A stretch of 43,169 bases of DNA from an uncultured Pelagibacteraceae bacterium (GTDB taxonomy: Bacteria; Pseudomonadota; Alphaproteobacteria; Pelagibacterales; Pelagibacteraceae): assembly GCA_902604575.1 (NCBI GenBank), contig CACKZH010000005.1, positions 1-43,169 on the forward strand. Direction: 5' to 3'. A program made the position numbers and the translations under genes. The notes below the pieces were generated by a model, which saw only the letters and a list, made by a program, of their open reading frames with translations, had not been told where the DNA came from and did not search any database. Positions within the stretch are counted from its first letter, which is position 1, and every line of letters starts with the position of its first letter. Below, piece by piece: positions 1 through 8,513 of this stretch.

Positions 1-674
1 AAGTGTTTACACTTTATCCAGAGGTTTTTCCTGGTCCTTTATCTAAAGGACTTTATGGAAGAGCTTTATCAAACAATTTATGGAAACTTAAAGTTGTAAA
101 CATAAGAGATGCAGCTGATGACAAACATAAAACAGTAGATGACACACCTTATGGGGGTGGTTCAGGGATGTTGCTAAAAGCAGATGTTCTTGGAAAGTCT
201 TTAGATGAAAACAAAAACGAGAGTGAGAGAATTTTATACTTATCACCAAAAGGAAAAAAATTTGATCAAAATTTAGCAAAAGAGCTAGCTAATGAAAAAT
301 CTCTGTCTTTAATTTGTGGTCATTTTGAAGGTGTGGATGAAAGAATACTTTCAACAAGAAATATTGAGGAAATTAGTATTGGAGATTATGTTTTATCAGG
401 CGGGGAGTCGGCAGCATATGTAGTTATAGATAGTATTTTAAGATTGCTGCCAGGTGTATTAGGAAATGAAAAATCTAAATTAGATGAAACCTTTGAAAAT
501 GGTCTTCTAGAGTACCCTCAGTATACAAAACCTCAAATTTGGGAGAAAAAAGCTGTGCCAGACGTGCTATTATCAGGTGATCATAATAAAATTAAACACT
601 GGCGTTTATCTCAATCTGAGGCTATAACACGCGTCCGAAGACCAGATTTATGGGAAAAATATAAGAAGAATTAA
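1..674 (+). CDS. trmD: tRNA (guanine37-N1)-methyltransferase TrmD, 5' truncated by the window edge
   Basis: TrmD uses S-adenosylmethionine to methylate G37 next to the anticodon of tRNAs reading CNN codons, which prevents frameshifting. Family motifs are clear: [11 protein letters not shown] near the start, [12 protein letters not shown], the [11 protein letters not shown] segment of the trefoil-knot SAM site, and [10 protein letters not shown] near the C-terminus. The frame is already open at base 1, and the visible GTG at position 3 aligns with an internal Val just inside the family's N-terminus. A few N-terminal residues are therefore missing rather than this being the true start. About 223 residues are visible against roughly 255 in E. 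coli, the difference being mostly a shorter C-terminus. rplS follows, as in the common rpsP-rimM-trmD-rplS operon; the first two would lie upstream. Confidence 0.96.
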   Translation, partial: VFTLYPEVFPGPLSKGLYGRALSNNLWKLKVVNIRDAADDKHKTVDDTPYGGGSGMLLKADVLGKSLDENKNESERILYLSPKGKKFDQNLAKELANEKSLSLICGHFEGVDERILSTRNIEEISIGDYVLSGGESAAYVVIDSILRLLPGVLGNEKSKLDETFENGLLEYPQYTKPQIWEKKAVPDVLLSGDHNKIKHWRLSQSEAITRVRRPDLWEKYKKN

Positions 675-690
675 CTTGATAAATATTAAC

Positions 691-1200
691 ATGAAAACAA
701 TTGAAGAAATAAACCAGTATAACGTTAACAAAATTCTTTCAGAGAAAAAAATTCCCGAATTTTATCCTGGAGATGTTGTTAAAGTTGGTGTGAGAATTAC
801 CGAGGGTAAAAAAGATAGAATTCAATATTTTGAGGGAGTATGTATTGCTAAAAAAAGCAGAGACCTAAACTCATCTTTTACAGTTAGAAAAATTTCTTTT
901 GGAGAGGGTGTTGAGAGAACTTTCCCACTATTTGGAACTTTAATTGATTCAATTAAGGTTATTAGATCAGGTAAAGTAAGAAGAGCAAAACTTTATTATC
1001 TAAGAGACAGAACTGGTAAATCAGCAAGGATTGCTGAAAAAATTAGAAAAAAAATTGGTATTGATATAGAGGCAAAACCAGAAACTGTTACAGAGGAAAA
1101 TGTAGCTCCAGCAGCAGAGGCACCTAAAGAAGAGGCAGCTCCAGCAGCAGAGGCACCTAAAGACGAACAAAAATCAGAAAGCTCTACAGAAAAAAAATAA
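691..1200 (+). CDS. rplS: 50S ribosomal protein L19 with an acidic, Ala/Pro/Glu-rich C-terminal tail
   Basis: L19 lies at the 30S-50S interface. The core (about residues 1-120) shows the family motifs [23 protein letters not shown] and the [18 protein letters not shown] segment. I chose ATG 691 because its product ([11 protein letters not shown]) matches the usual L19 N-terminus; an upstream TTG at 676 would add only MININ. The gene begins 16 bp after trmD and is probably in the same operon. L19 is usually about 115-130 residues, but this one is 169. The extra part (about residues 126-169) is a low-complexity tail rich in Ala, Pro, Glu and Lys that contains an 11-residue repeat (APAAEAPK core). 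The tail is probably disordered; its function is unknown. Confidence 0.97.
   Translation: MKTIEEINQYNVNKILSEKKIPEFYPGDVVKVGVRITEGKKDRIQYFEGVCIAKKSRDLNSSFTVRKISFGEGVERTFPLFGTLIDSIKVIRSGKVRRAKLYYLRDRTGKSARIAEKIRKKIGIDIEAKPETVTEENVAPAAEAPKEEAAPAAEAPKDEQKSESSTEKK
1105..1163 (+). repeat. 26-nt direct repeat with 33-nt period inside the rplS tail
   Basis: The 26 bases at 1105-1130 recur exactly at 1138-1163, giving a 33-nt period that equals 11 codons. The repeat encodes the APAAEAPK motif twice. Identical third-codon positions in both copies suggest a recent in-frame tandem duplication rather than selection on the protein alone. It lies entirely within the C-terminal tail of L19. Confidence 0.9.
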
Positions 1201-1210
1201 ATTTTTTTTC
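1189..1210 (+). other. Perfect A8/T8 inverted repeat spanning the rplS stop codon, before leuC
   Basis: G followed by eight A (1189-1197) is complementary to eight T followed by C (1202-1210), with the four-base loop TAAA. The rplS stop codon (1198-1200) is in the loop, and the right arm ends one base before the leuC ATG at 1212. The RNA hairpin would be 9 bp but almost all A-U, and the T8 arm resembles a terminator U-tract. It may act as a weak, partly read-through terminator or processing site between ribosomal and leucine genes. It may also simply reflect AT bias. No Shine-Dalgarno motif is visible for leuC. Confidence 0.4.
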
Positions 1211-1211
1211 A

Positions 1212-2615
1212 ATGTCTACAACACTATACGATAAAATTTGGAACGATCATCTAGTTGATCAGCAAGATGACGGCACATCTTTGCTTTTTGTAGATAGACA
1301 TTTAATTCATGAGGTGACAAGCCCCCAAGCTTTTGAAGGATTAAGAAATTCTAATAGAAAAGTTAGACACCCAAATTTAACTCTAGCGGTTGCAGACCAC
1401 AATGTTCCAACAACTGACAGATCAAAAGGTATTTCAGATGAAGAATCAAAAATTCAAGTAGATACACTAGAGTCAAATTGTAAAGAATTTAACGTTCAGT
1501 TATTTGGCATGGATGATAAGAGACAAGGTATCGTTCATATCATAGGACCTGAACAAGGGTTTACTCAGCCAGGTACAGTTATTGTTTGTGGAGACAGCCA
1601 TACTGCAACACATGGAGCATTTGGTGCTTTAGCATTTGGAATAGGAACTTCAGAAGTTGAACATGTTTTAGCAACCCAAACATTAGTTCAGAAGAAAGCT
1701 AAAAATTTTAGAATTAATGTTAATGGTGAACTTTCTTTGGGAGTTACATCTAAAGATGTAATACTTCAAATAATTGGAAAAATAGGTACAGCAGGTGGAA
1801 CAGGATCGGTTGTAGAATATGCTGGAGATTTAATAAGATCTTTAAGTGTTGAGCAAAGAATGACTATTTGCAATATGACAATTGAAGGTGGTGCAAGAGC
1901 AGGATTAATTGCACCAGATGAAAAAATTTTTGAATATTTAAAGGGAAAGCCAATGTCTCCAAAAGGTGAAAATTGGGACAAAGCTTTGAAATATTGGGAA
2001 ACTTTAAAAACAGACGCTGATGCTAGTTTTGATAAAGAAATTAGCCTTAATGCAAATGAAATTTTACCCATGATTACATGGGGTACGTCACCACAAGATG
2101 TAATAACAATTGATGGAAAAGTTCCAAATCCAAATAATGAGACCGATGAAGATAAAAAAAATTCAATTGAAAGAGCTTTAAAGTATATGGGTTTAAAACC
2201 TGACATGGCAGCCACAGATATAAAAGTAGATAAAGTATTTATTGGGAGTTGTACTAATGGCAGAATTGAGGATTTAAGAGAAGCAGCAAAAATCATAAAA
2301 GATAAAAAAGTATCATCGCATGTTAATGCTATAGTAGTTCCAGGCTCAGGCTTAGTTAAAGAACAAGCAGAGCAAGAAGGACTAGATAAAATTTTTGTTA
2401 GCTCAGGGTTTGAATGGAGAGAACCAGGTTGCTCTATGTGTTTAGCGATGAATGCTGATAAATTAAAACCAGAAGAAAGATGCGCGTCTACATCGAATAG
2501 AAATTTTGAGGGAAGACAAGGTAGAGGTGGCAGAACCCATCTAGTTAGTCCAGGAATGGCTGCAGCAGCTGCAATTTCAGGTAATTTAGATGATGTAAGA
2601 AAGTATCAAAATTAA
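1212..2615 (+). CDS. leuC: 3-isopropylmalate dehydratase large subunit LeuC
   Basis: With LeuD it isomerises 2-isopropylmalate to 3-isopropylmalate in leucine synthesis, using a [4Fe-4S] cluster. The three cluster cysteines are visible: Cys347 in GSCTNGR, and Cys407 and Cys410 in PGCSMC, at the spacing seen in E. coli LeuC. Other aconitase-family motifs are [20 protein letters not shown] and the [18 protein letters not shown] segment near the C-terminus. The 467 residues match the usual single-domain LeuC length. The start is the first ATG after rplS, 11 bp downstream. The stop codon abuts the leuD ATG, which favours translational coupling of the two subunits. Confidence 0.97.
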   Translation: MSTTLYDKIWNDHLVDQQDDGTSLLFVDRHLIHEVTSPQAFEGLRNSNRKVRHPNLTLAVADHNVPTTDRSKGISDEESKIQVDTLESNCKEFNVQLFGMDDKRQGIVHIIGPEQGFTQPGTVIVCGDSHTATHGAFGALAFGIGTSEVEHVLATQTLVQKKAKNFRINVNGELSLGVTSKDVILQIIGKIGTAGGTGSVVEYAGDLIRSLSVEQRMTICNMTIEGGARAGLIAPDEKIFEYLKGKPMSPKGENWDKALKYWETLKTDADASFDKEISLNANEILPMITWGTSPQDVITIDGKVPNPNNETDEDKKNSIERALKYMGLKPDMAATDIKVDKVFIGSCTNGRIEDLREAAKIIKDKKVSSHVNAIVVPGSGLVKEQAEQEGLDKIFVSSGFEWREPGCSMCLAMNADKLKPEERCASTSNRNFEGRQGRGGRTHLVSPGMAAAAAISGNLDDVRKYQN

Positions 2616-3221
2616 ATGCAAAAATTTAATAAATTAAAAAGTATCCCAGCTTATTTACCAATTGTAAATATTGATACTGATATGATAATTCCAAAACAGT
2701 TTTTAAAAACTATCAAAAGAACTGGCCTTGGAAAAAATTTGTTTTTTGAAATGAGATATGATGATCAAGGCAAAGAAATAAATGATTTTGTGTTAAACAA
2801 AGATCCATTTAACCAATCTAAAATTTTAATTGCTGGAAAAAACTTTGGATGTGGTTCATCAAGAGAACATGCTCCTTGGGCTTTATTAGATTTTGGAATT
2901 ACTTGTGTAATAAGTTCAAGTTATGCAGATATTTTTTTTAGTAATTGTTTTAAAAATGGAATTTTGCCTATAATCCTTGAAGAAGAAAAAATAAAAGAGC
3001 TATCTGAATACGCAAATAGACAAGAAGAAATTTCTATTGATTTGCAAGAGGAAAAAATAGTTTATGGAAATAATGAGCTCAAATTTGAAGTTGATCCATT
3101 TAAGAAAAAATGTTTGTTAGAAGGACTTGATGATATCGCTTTATCGTTAAAAAAATCAGAAAAAATAGAAAAGTTTGAAACAAATTTAAAAAACGAAAAG
3201 CCTTGGGTATTTAATGATTAA
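2616..3221 (+). CDS. leuD: 3-isopropylmalate dehydratase small subunit LeuD
   Basis: LeuD is the swivel-domain subunit that completes the active site of the isopropylmalate isomerase with LeuC. The [15 protein letters not shown] motif is diagnostic, and [12 protein letters not shown] near the N-terminus is typical. The 201 residues are the normal length. The ATG follows the leuC stop with no gap, and the 3' end overlaps leuB by 8 bp (3214-3221), so leuCDB is a tightly coupled unit. The leuA step (isopropylmalate synthase) is not in the window. Confidence 0.97.
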   Translation: MQKFNKLKSIPAYLPIVNIDTDMIIPKQFLKTIKRTGLGKNLFFEMRYDDQGKEINDFVLNKDPFNQSKILIAGKNFGCGSSREHAPWALLDFGITCVISSSYADIFFSNCFKNGILPIILEEEKIKELSEYANRQEEISIDLQEEKIVYGNNELKFEVDPFKKKCLLEGLDDIALSLKKSEKIEKFETNLKNEKPWVFND

Positions 3222-4320
3222 AGTAAAAAAAAGAAAAATACTTTTACTTCCTGGTGATGGTATTGGCCCAGAGGTAATAACTGAGGTAAAAAAAATCATT
3301 AACTGGTTTAATGATAAAAAATCTTTAGATTTTGAAATAGATCAGGAGTTAGTTGGTGGTTGTTCATATGATAAACACGGTACTCCAATTACTGATGAAG
3401 TTTTTTATAAAGCACTAGAAAGTGAAGTAATTATGCTTGGAGCAGTTGGTGGTCCTACATGGGATAATCTAGAATTTTCTAAAAAACCTGAAAGAGCATT
3501 ATTAAAACTTAGAAAAGAATTAAAACTTTTTGCAAATTTAAGGCCAGCAATTTGTTTCAAGCAATTAGTTGATGCCTCAACCCTTAAGCCACAAGTTGTT
3601 TCAGGATTAGATATAATGATAGTTAGAGAGTTAACGGGTGGTATATATTTTGGTGAACCTAGAGGAATTAAGCCAATTGAAAATGGAGAAAGAAAAGGAA
3701 TTAATACCCATACTTACACGACTAGTGAAATTACTAGAGTAGCTAGGATTGCATTTGATTTAGCTAGAAAAAGATCAAATAAAGTTACTTCTTGTGAAAA
3801 ATCAAATGTCATGGAAGCAGGACAATTGTGGAAAGAAGAAGTTCAAGAACTTCATGAAAAAGAATACAAAGATGTAGAATTAAGTCATATGTTAGCAGAC
3901 AATTGTGCTATGCAGCTTTTAAGAAACCCAAAACAATTTGATGTAATTGTAACAGATAATTTGTTTGGAGATATGTTGTCAGATCAAGCTTCAATGTTAA
4001 CAGGATCTTTAGGTCTTTTACCTTCAGCATCTTTAGGCGCAAAAAATAAAGATGGTGAGATGAGAGCAATGTATGAGCCTATACACGGGTCGGCTCCAGA
4101 TATAGCTGGTAAAGGGATAGCAAATCCAATTGCTTCTATTTTGAGCTTTGCTATGGCACTAAGATATTCTTTAGATCTTGATAAAGAAGCAGATATTTTA
4201 GAAAAAGCAGTCCAAGATGTTTTAAATGATGGGTTAAGAACTAAAGATATAATGTCAGAAGGCATGAAAGAGACTTCGACCTCAGCAATGGGTGATGCGA
4301 TAATTTCAAAATTGCAATAA
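3214..4320 (+). CDS. leuB: 3-isopropylmalate dehydrogenase LeuB
   Basis: LeuB oxidatively decarboxylates 3-isopropylmalate with NAD+, giving 2-oxoisocaproate, the leucine precursor. The N-terminus has [11 protein letters not shown]. Later motifs are the substrate-binding [15 protein letters not shown], the metal-binding [14 protein letters not shown] and the NAD-binding [14 protein letters not shown], all characteristic of LeuB rather than isocitrate dehydrogenase. The 368 residues are full length. It starts inside leuD (8-bp overlap). A 26-bp gap containing a small inverted repeat separates it from the DMSP genes downstream. Confidence 0.97.
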   Translation: MIKVKKRKILLLPGDGIGPEVITEVKKIINWFNDKKSLDFEIDQELVGGCSYDKHGTPITDEVFYKALESEVIMLGAVGGPTWDNLEFSKKPERALLKLRKELKLFANLRPAICFKQLVDASTLKPQVVSGLDIMIVRELTGGIYFGEPRGIKPIENGERKGINTHTYTTSEITRVARIAFDLARKRSNKVTSCEKSNVMEAGQLWKEEVQELHEKEYKDVELSHMLADNCAMQLLRNPKQFDVIVTDNLFGDMLSDQASMLTGSLGLLPSASLGAKNKDGEMRAMYEPIHGSAPDIAGKGIANPIASILSFAMALRYSLDLDKEADILEKAVQDVLNDGLRTKDIMSEGMKETSTSAMGDAIISKLQ

Positions 4321-4323
4321 AAC

Positions 4324-4336
4324 TAGAATTATTCTA
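4324..4336. repeat. Short inverted repeat in the leuB-dmdC gap, possible operator
   Basis: TAGAAT and ATTCTA form a perfect 6-bp inverted repeat around a single T. It fills half of the 26-bp gap between the leucine genes and the DMSP cluster, and ends ten bases before the dmdC ATG. No T-tract follows, so it is not a terminator. Regulator binding is possible, but short AT-rich palindromes are common by chance in this genome. Confidence 0.25.
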
Positions 4337-4346
4337 AGCTTTAAAT

Positions 4347-6110
4347 ATGCCAAGTTATACAGCGCCAGTAAAAGATATGATGTTTCTCTTTGAAAAATTA
4401 AGAGACAATAAAAATTATAATGAGCTTGAAAAATATAATGAGGTGAGTGCAGATCTCGTTAAAGATATTTTAGAAGAAGCAGCTAAAATAAATCAAAATT
4501 TAATTTTACCTCTTGCTAAAGCAGGTGATGAAAATCCAGCAATTTTAGAAAATGGTGTTGTCAGAACACCACCGGGTTACAAAGAGGCATATCAGAAATA
4601 TATTGAAGATGGTTGGACATCATTGTCTTGTGATCCTAAATATGGAGGCCAAGGAATGCCAAAAACAGTAAGTGCATTTTTTGATGAAATGCTTTCCTCA
4701 GCTAGCTTATCATTTAAATTATATAGTGAACTTAGTATTGGTGCCTATAATTGTATTAATCATCACGCTTCAGATCAAATAAAAGATAAATATTTGCCAA
4801 AAATCGTCGAGGGTAAATGGAGTGGCACTATGTGTTTAACAGAACCAGTCTGTGGTACAGACTTAGGTTTGTTAAAAACAAAAGCCATCAAACAAACTGA
4901 TGACACCTATAAAATTAGTGGTCAAAAGATTTTTATAACTTCTGGTGATCATGATTTAACTGAAAATATTATTCATTTAGTTTTAGCAAGATCAGCAGAC
5001 TCACCTGCAGGCACCAAAGGAATTAGTTTATTTTTAGTTCCAAAATTTACTGTAAATGAAGATGGTAGTGTTGGTCAAAGAAATGGAATTTCAACAGGAT
5101 CTATTGAAAGCAAAATGGGAATAAAGGGTTCAGCAACATGTGTATTAAATTTTGATGAAGCAACAGGGTATATGATTGGTAACAAAGACAAAGGCCTTAG
5201 CGCCATGTTTACTATGATGAACCTTGAGAGAATAGTGGTAGGCATTCAAGGTTTAGGAATTTCTGAAATTGCTTATCAAAACTCACTAGCCTATGCAAAA
5301 GAGAGAAAACAGGGCAAAACAAATAATTCAAAATCTACTAACGGAGCAGATTTTATTATTGAACATGCAGATATTAGAAGATCTTTACTTAATATGAAGT
5401 CAATCATTGAAGGTGAAAGAGCTTTATGTTTTTGGTTATCACAACAAACTGAGGTGAGTCTTTATCATCCGGATGAAAAAATTAAACAAGAAGCTTTGGA
5501 TTATGTTTCATTGATGACACCAGTTGTTAAATCATTATTTACAGATTTAGCTATGGAAATTACGAATGATGCGATGCAAATACATGGTGGATATGGTTAT
5601 ACTAAAGACCAAGGAATAGAGCAGTTATATAGAGATAATCGTATTACTCCAATTTACGAAGGTACAAATTCTGTTCAGGCAGCAGATTTAGTATTCAGAA
5701 AATTATTTAATAAAAATGGTGATGTTATCAAAAAGTTTTTAGATATGGTTAAATCCGAATGTGATAGCAAGAATGAAAAAGCAAAAACATTTTCAAAAGA
5801 ATTAAATCATTATTTAGATATTTTGTCTAAGTTTACAGACTGGATTAAGGATAAACATAAAATTGAAAAAGACGACGTTAGTGCTGCAGCAAATGATTAT
5901 TTGAGAAGCCTAGGTTATGTTTCTATTGCTTACGCTTGGATTAAAATTTTAGATGTAAGTTTTAATGATTTTGAAAAAAATAAAGAATTTTATAGTGATA
6001 AAATAAATACAGCAAAATTTTATTTCGATAAGGTATTGCCTAGAGCTGAGTATCATTACAAATCTGCAATTTCTGGAAGCTCTAACATAATGAATTTCAA
6101 GTTTAATTAA
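4347..6110 (+). CDS. dmdC: 3-methylmercaptopropionyl-CoA dehydrogenase DmdC (acyl-CoA dehydrogenase family)
   Basis: DmdC is an FAD enzyme that oxidises methylmercaptopropionyl-CoA to methylthioacryloyl-CoA in the DMSP demethylation pathway. The protein is a long acyl-CoA dehydrogenase (587 residues, against about 380 for beta-oxidation enzymes), which is the length of the DmdC subfamily. The flavin/substrate segment reads MCLTEPVCGTDLG, and the C-terminal region has MQIHGGYGYTKD. The catalytic base is the Glu of the IYEGTN motif, residue 438, close to the position reported for characterised DmdC. The specific name, rather than a generic long acyl-CoA dehydrogenase, rests on length plus position: dmdB begins 2 bp downstream and dmdA ends the same run. 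It could still accept other acyl-CoAs. Confidence 0.85.
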   Translation: MPSYTAPVKDMMFLFEKLRDNKNYNELEKYNEVSADLVKDILEEAAKINQNLILPLAKAGDENPAILENGVVRTPPGYKEAYQKYIEDGWTSLSCDPKYGGQGMPKTVSAFFDEMLSSASLSFKLYSELSIGAYNCINHHASDQIKDKYLPKIVEGKWSGTMCLTEPVCGTDLGLLKTKAIKQTDDTYKISGQKIFITSGDHDLTENIIHLVLARSADSPAGTKGISLFLVPKFTVNEDGSVGQRNGISTGSIESKMGIKGSATCVLNFDEATGYMIGNKDKGLSAMFTMMNLERIVVGIQGLGISEIAYQNSLAYAKERKQGKTNNSKSTNGADFIIEHADIRRSLLNMKSIIEGERALCFWLSQQTEVSLYHPDEKIKQEALDYVSLMTPVVKSLFTDLAMEITNDAMQIHGGYGYTKDQGIEQLYRDNRITPIYEGTNSVQAADLVFRKLFNKNGDVIKKFLDMVKSECDSKNEKAKTFSKELNHYLDILSKFTDWIKDKHKIEKDDVSAAANDYLRSLGYVSIAYAWIKILDVSFNDFEKNKEFYSDKINTAKFYFDKVLPRAEYHYKSAISGSSNIMNFKFN

Positions 6111-6112
6111 CA

Positions 6113-7729
6113 ATGAATCATTACGAGACAAACTTAGATAAAAATAAAGCAAACCACGTCCCGCTTACCCCATTAACTTTTCTTAAAAGAGCAAGGGAAA
6201 TTTATCCAAATTATGAAGCTATAATTTATGAAGATAGGAAATATACTTGGAATGAAGTTTACAAAAGAGCTATAAAATTTGCTAGTGCACTGTCAAAAAT
6301 TGGAATTAAAAAAGGAGATACTGTTTCGTTTTTGGCCTTCAATACACCTGAGATTTTCGAAGGTCATTACTCAGTGCCTATGGCAGGGGCAGTATTAAAT
6401 ACAATTAATATAAGATTAGATGCAAATACAATTTCATATATTTTAGATCACAGTGATGCAAAGGTGCTAGTAGTTGATAGACAATTACATGGAGAAGTTA
6501 AGAAAGCATTAAAAACTTTGAATAAAAAAATTACAATAATTGATATAGATGATAAAAATGCTGATCAATCGAAATTAGAAAAAATTGGTGATTTAGAATA
6601 TGAGAGTTTTTTAAATACAGGTGATGAAAATTTTGATTGGCAAATGCCAGAGGATGAATGGCAAGCAATATCGTTAAGTTATACTTCAGGTACTACAGGA
6701 AATCCCAAAGGTGTAGTTTATCATCATAGAGGTGCGTATTTAATGTCTACAGGAAGTTCGGTAGCTTGGAATATGCCAAATAGATTAAACTTTTTAACAG
6801 TTGTTCCAATGTTTCATTGTAACGGTTGGTGCTATCCATGGACAGTTCCAATGTTAAATGGAAGGACAATTTGTTTAAGAAATATTGATATTAAAAAAAT
6901 TTTTGAATTAATTGACAAATATGAAGTAACCCATTTTGGGGGTGCACCAATTGTATTAAATATGATTGCAGGAGCACCAGAAAGTGACAAAAAAAAATTA
7001 AAGCAAAAAGTTTATGTATTAACAGCTGGAGCACCTCCACCAAGTATAATTTTCAAAAAAATGAGAGCATTAGGTTTTGAGGTTATGCATGTTTATGGTC
7101 TAACTGAAACTTATGGACATGTTACCCAGTGTGCTTGGAATGATGAGTGGAACAATTTTGATGAAGAAAAACAAAATGAAATTAAAGCTAGGCAAGGTGT
7201 GAGATATCCAAATACTGAAGGTGTAACTGTTTTGGATCCAGAAACAATGAAAGAAGTTCCTAAAGATGGAAAAACAATCGGTGAAATTATGATTAGAGGA
7301 AATGTCGTAATGAAAGGTTATTTTAAGGATAAAGAAGCTACAGACAAAGCTATGAAGGATGGGTGGTTTCATAGCGGTGATCTAGCCGTGATGCATCCCG
7401 ATGGTTATGTAAAAATACAAGATAGATCAAAAGATATAATTATTTCTGGAGGAGAAAATATTTCCTCAATTGAAATAGAAAACACACTTTCAAAACACCC
7501 ATCGGTTTCTATTGCAGCGGTTGTCGCTAAACCAGACGAAAAATGGGGCGAAGTTCCTTGTGCATTTATTGAAATGATTAAAGATAAACCAGTATCAGAA
7601 AAAGAATTAATTGATTTTTGTAAAGAAACTTTAGCAGGATTTAAAGTACCCAAGAAAGTTGTCTTCTGTGAATTGCCAAAAACTTCAACAGGAAAAATAC
7701 AAAAATTTGAATTGAGAAAACAAGTTTAG
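6113..7729 (+). CDS. dmdB: 3-methylmercaptopropionate-CoA ligase DmdB (AMP-forming)
   Basis: DmdB activates methylmercaptopropionate, the DmdA product, to its CoA thioester using ATP. It is a complete 538-residue adenylate-forming enzyme. The P-loop YTSGTTGNPKGV is at about residues 190-201, followed by the VYGLTETYG motif, GWFHSGDLAV with the ATP-ribose Asp, and the C-terminal catalytic Lys528 in TSTGK. Length and motifs suit the medium-chain ligase group to which DmdB belongs. Many such ligases have broad substrates, so the assignment leans on its place between dmdC (2 bp upstream) and the hydrolase-dmdA pair (7 bp downstream). Confidence 0.85.
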   Translation: MNHYETNLDKNKANHVPLTPLTFLKRAREIYPNYEAIIYEDRKYTWNEVYKRAIKFASALSKIGIKKGDTVSFLAFNTPEIFEGHYSVPMAGAVLNTINIRLDANTISYILDHSDAKVLVVDRQLHGEVKKALKTLNKKITIIDIDDKNADQSKLEKIGDLEYESFLNTGDENFDWQMPEDEWQAISLSYTSGTTGNPKGVVYHHRGAYLMSTGSSVAWNMPNRLNFLTVVPMFHCNGWCYPWTVPMLNGRTICLRNIDIKKIFELIDKYEVTHFGGAPIVLNMIAGAPESDKKKLKQKVYVLTAGAPPPSIIFKKMRALGFEVMHVYGLTETYGHVTQCAWNDEWNNFDEEKQNEIKARQGVRYPNTEGVTVLDPETMKEVPKDGKTIGEIMIRGNVVMKGYFKDKEATDKAMKDGWFHSGDLAVMHPDGYVKIQDRSKDIIISGGENISSIEIENTLSKHPSVSIAAVVAKPDEKWGEVPCAFIEMIKDKPVSEKELIDFCKETLAGFKVPKKVVFCELPKTSTGKIQKFELRKQV

Positions 7730-7736
7730 GTAATTA

Positions 7737-8513
7737 TTGAATTTTCAATTGGAAAATAAAAATGTTTATGCGTCTGATGCAGGACAGGGCATAGATCAAA
7801 AAAAAGAAACAATAGTATTTCTTCATGGAAGTGGTCTTTCACATATCGTTTGGTCTCTCACAGAACAGTTTTTTTCAAATAATAATTTTAACGTATTATC
7901 TATTGATTTACCTGGGCATGGTAATTCCGACGGTCCCTGCCTAGATAGTATTGAAAAAATAGCCGATTGGTTGGAACTAGCTTTTAACAAACTAAATTTA
8001 AATAATTTAATTTTAATTGGTCATTCCCAAGGTTGTTTGGAGATGCTTGAATATGCTCATAAATATAAAAATAGGTTAAAAAAATTAGTTTTTGTTGGGG
8101 GTTCAAATAAAATGCCAGTTCATCCAGATTTAATTGATCTAGCAAAAAACGGAGACTCTGATGCCGTTAAATTAATGATGAAGTGGGGTTATGAAGGCTC
8201 AAAAAGATTTATTGGAGGGAACCCAGTAGAAAAAATAATACAATCACCTAGGGATATAAGAGGCATACTGGCAGTAGACCTTGTTGCATGTAACAATTAC
8301 AAAAATGGTTCTGAAGCAGCTAAATTAATTGAATTCCCATCGATGTTTATTTTTGGTTCTCTAGATAAGATGGTAAATCTAGAATCTGGAAAAAAATTTG
8401 CTAGTCTGATTAATAATTCATCTACGCATATAATCGAAGGTTGTGGCCACATGATTATGATTGAAAAAGCATTTGAAATGAGAGACAAGGTTTTAGAATT
8501 TCTAAAAAAATGA
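7737..8513 (+). CDS. Alpha/beta hydrolase of unknown substrate within the DMSP cluster
   Basis: A 258-residue alpha/beta-hydrolase fold protein without a signal peptide, so cytoplasmic. The oxyanion-region motif FLHGSG lies near residue 29. The nucleophile elbow GHSQG gives Ser97, and Asp210 (in GSLDK) and His238 (in GCGHM) complete a plausible triad. The start is a TTG at 7737: the frame is closed just upstream, no ATG occurs until well into the fold, and an AGG lies six bases before the TTG. The gene is packed between dmdB (7 bp) and dmdA (ATGA overlap), which implies a role in DMSP metabolism. It might be a CoA thioesterase or act on methylthioacryloyl-CoA or its products, since no crotonase-type DmdD is present here. 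That role is inference; the sequence shows only a generic hydrolase. Confidence 0.85.
   Translation: MNFQLENKNVYASDAGQGIDQKKETIVFLHGSGLSHIVWSLTEQFFSNNNFNVLSIDLPGHGNSDGPCLDSIEKIADWLELAFNKLNLNNLILIGHSQGCLEMLEYAHKYKNRLKKLVFVGGSNKMPVHPDLIDLAKNGDSDAVKLMMKWGYEGSKRFIGGNPVEKIIQSPRDIRGILAVDLVACNNYKNGSEAAKLIEFPSMFIFGSLDKMVNLESGKKFASLINNSSTHIIEGCGHMIMIEKAFEMRDKVLEFLKK

Noticed and set aside
676-690. TTG at 676 as the rplS start
   Set aside because: ATG 691 gives the normal L19 N-terminus; the extra residues match nothing in the family.
1766-2296. Open frame of 176 codons on the minus strand inside leuC
   Set aside because: It is fully antisense to a confident gene, has no recognisable motif and is explained by AT-rich codon use.
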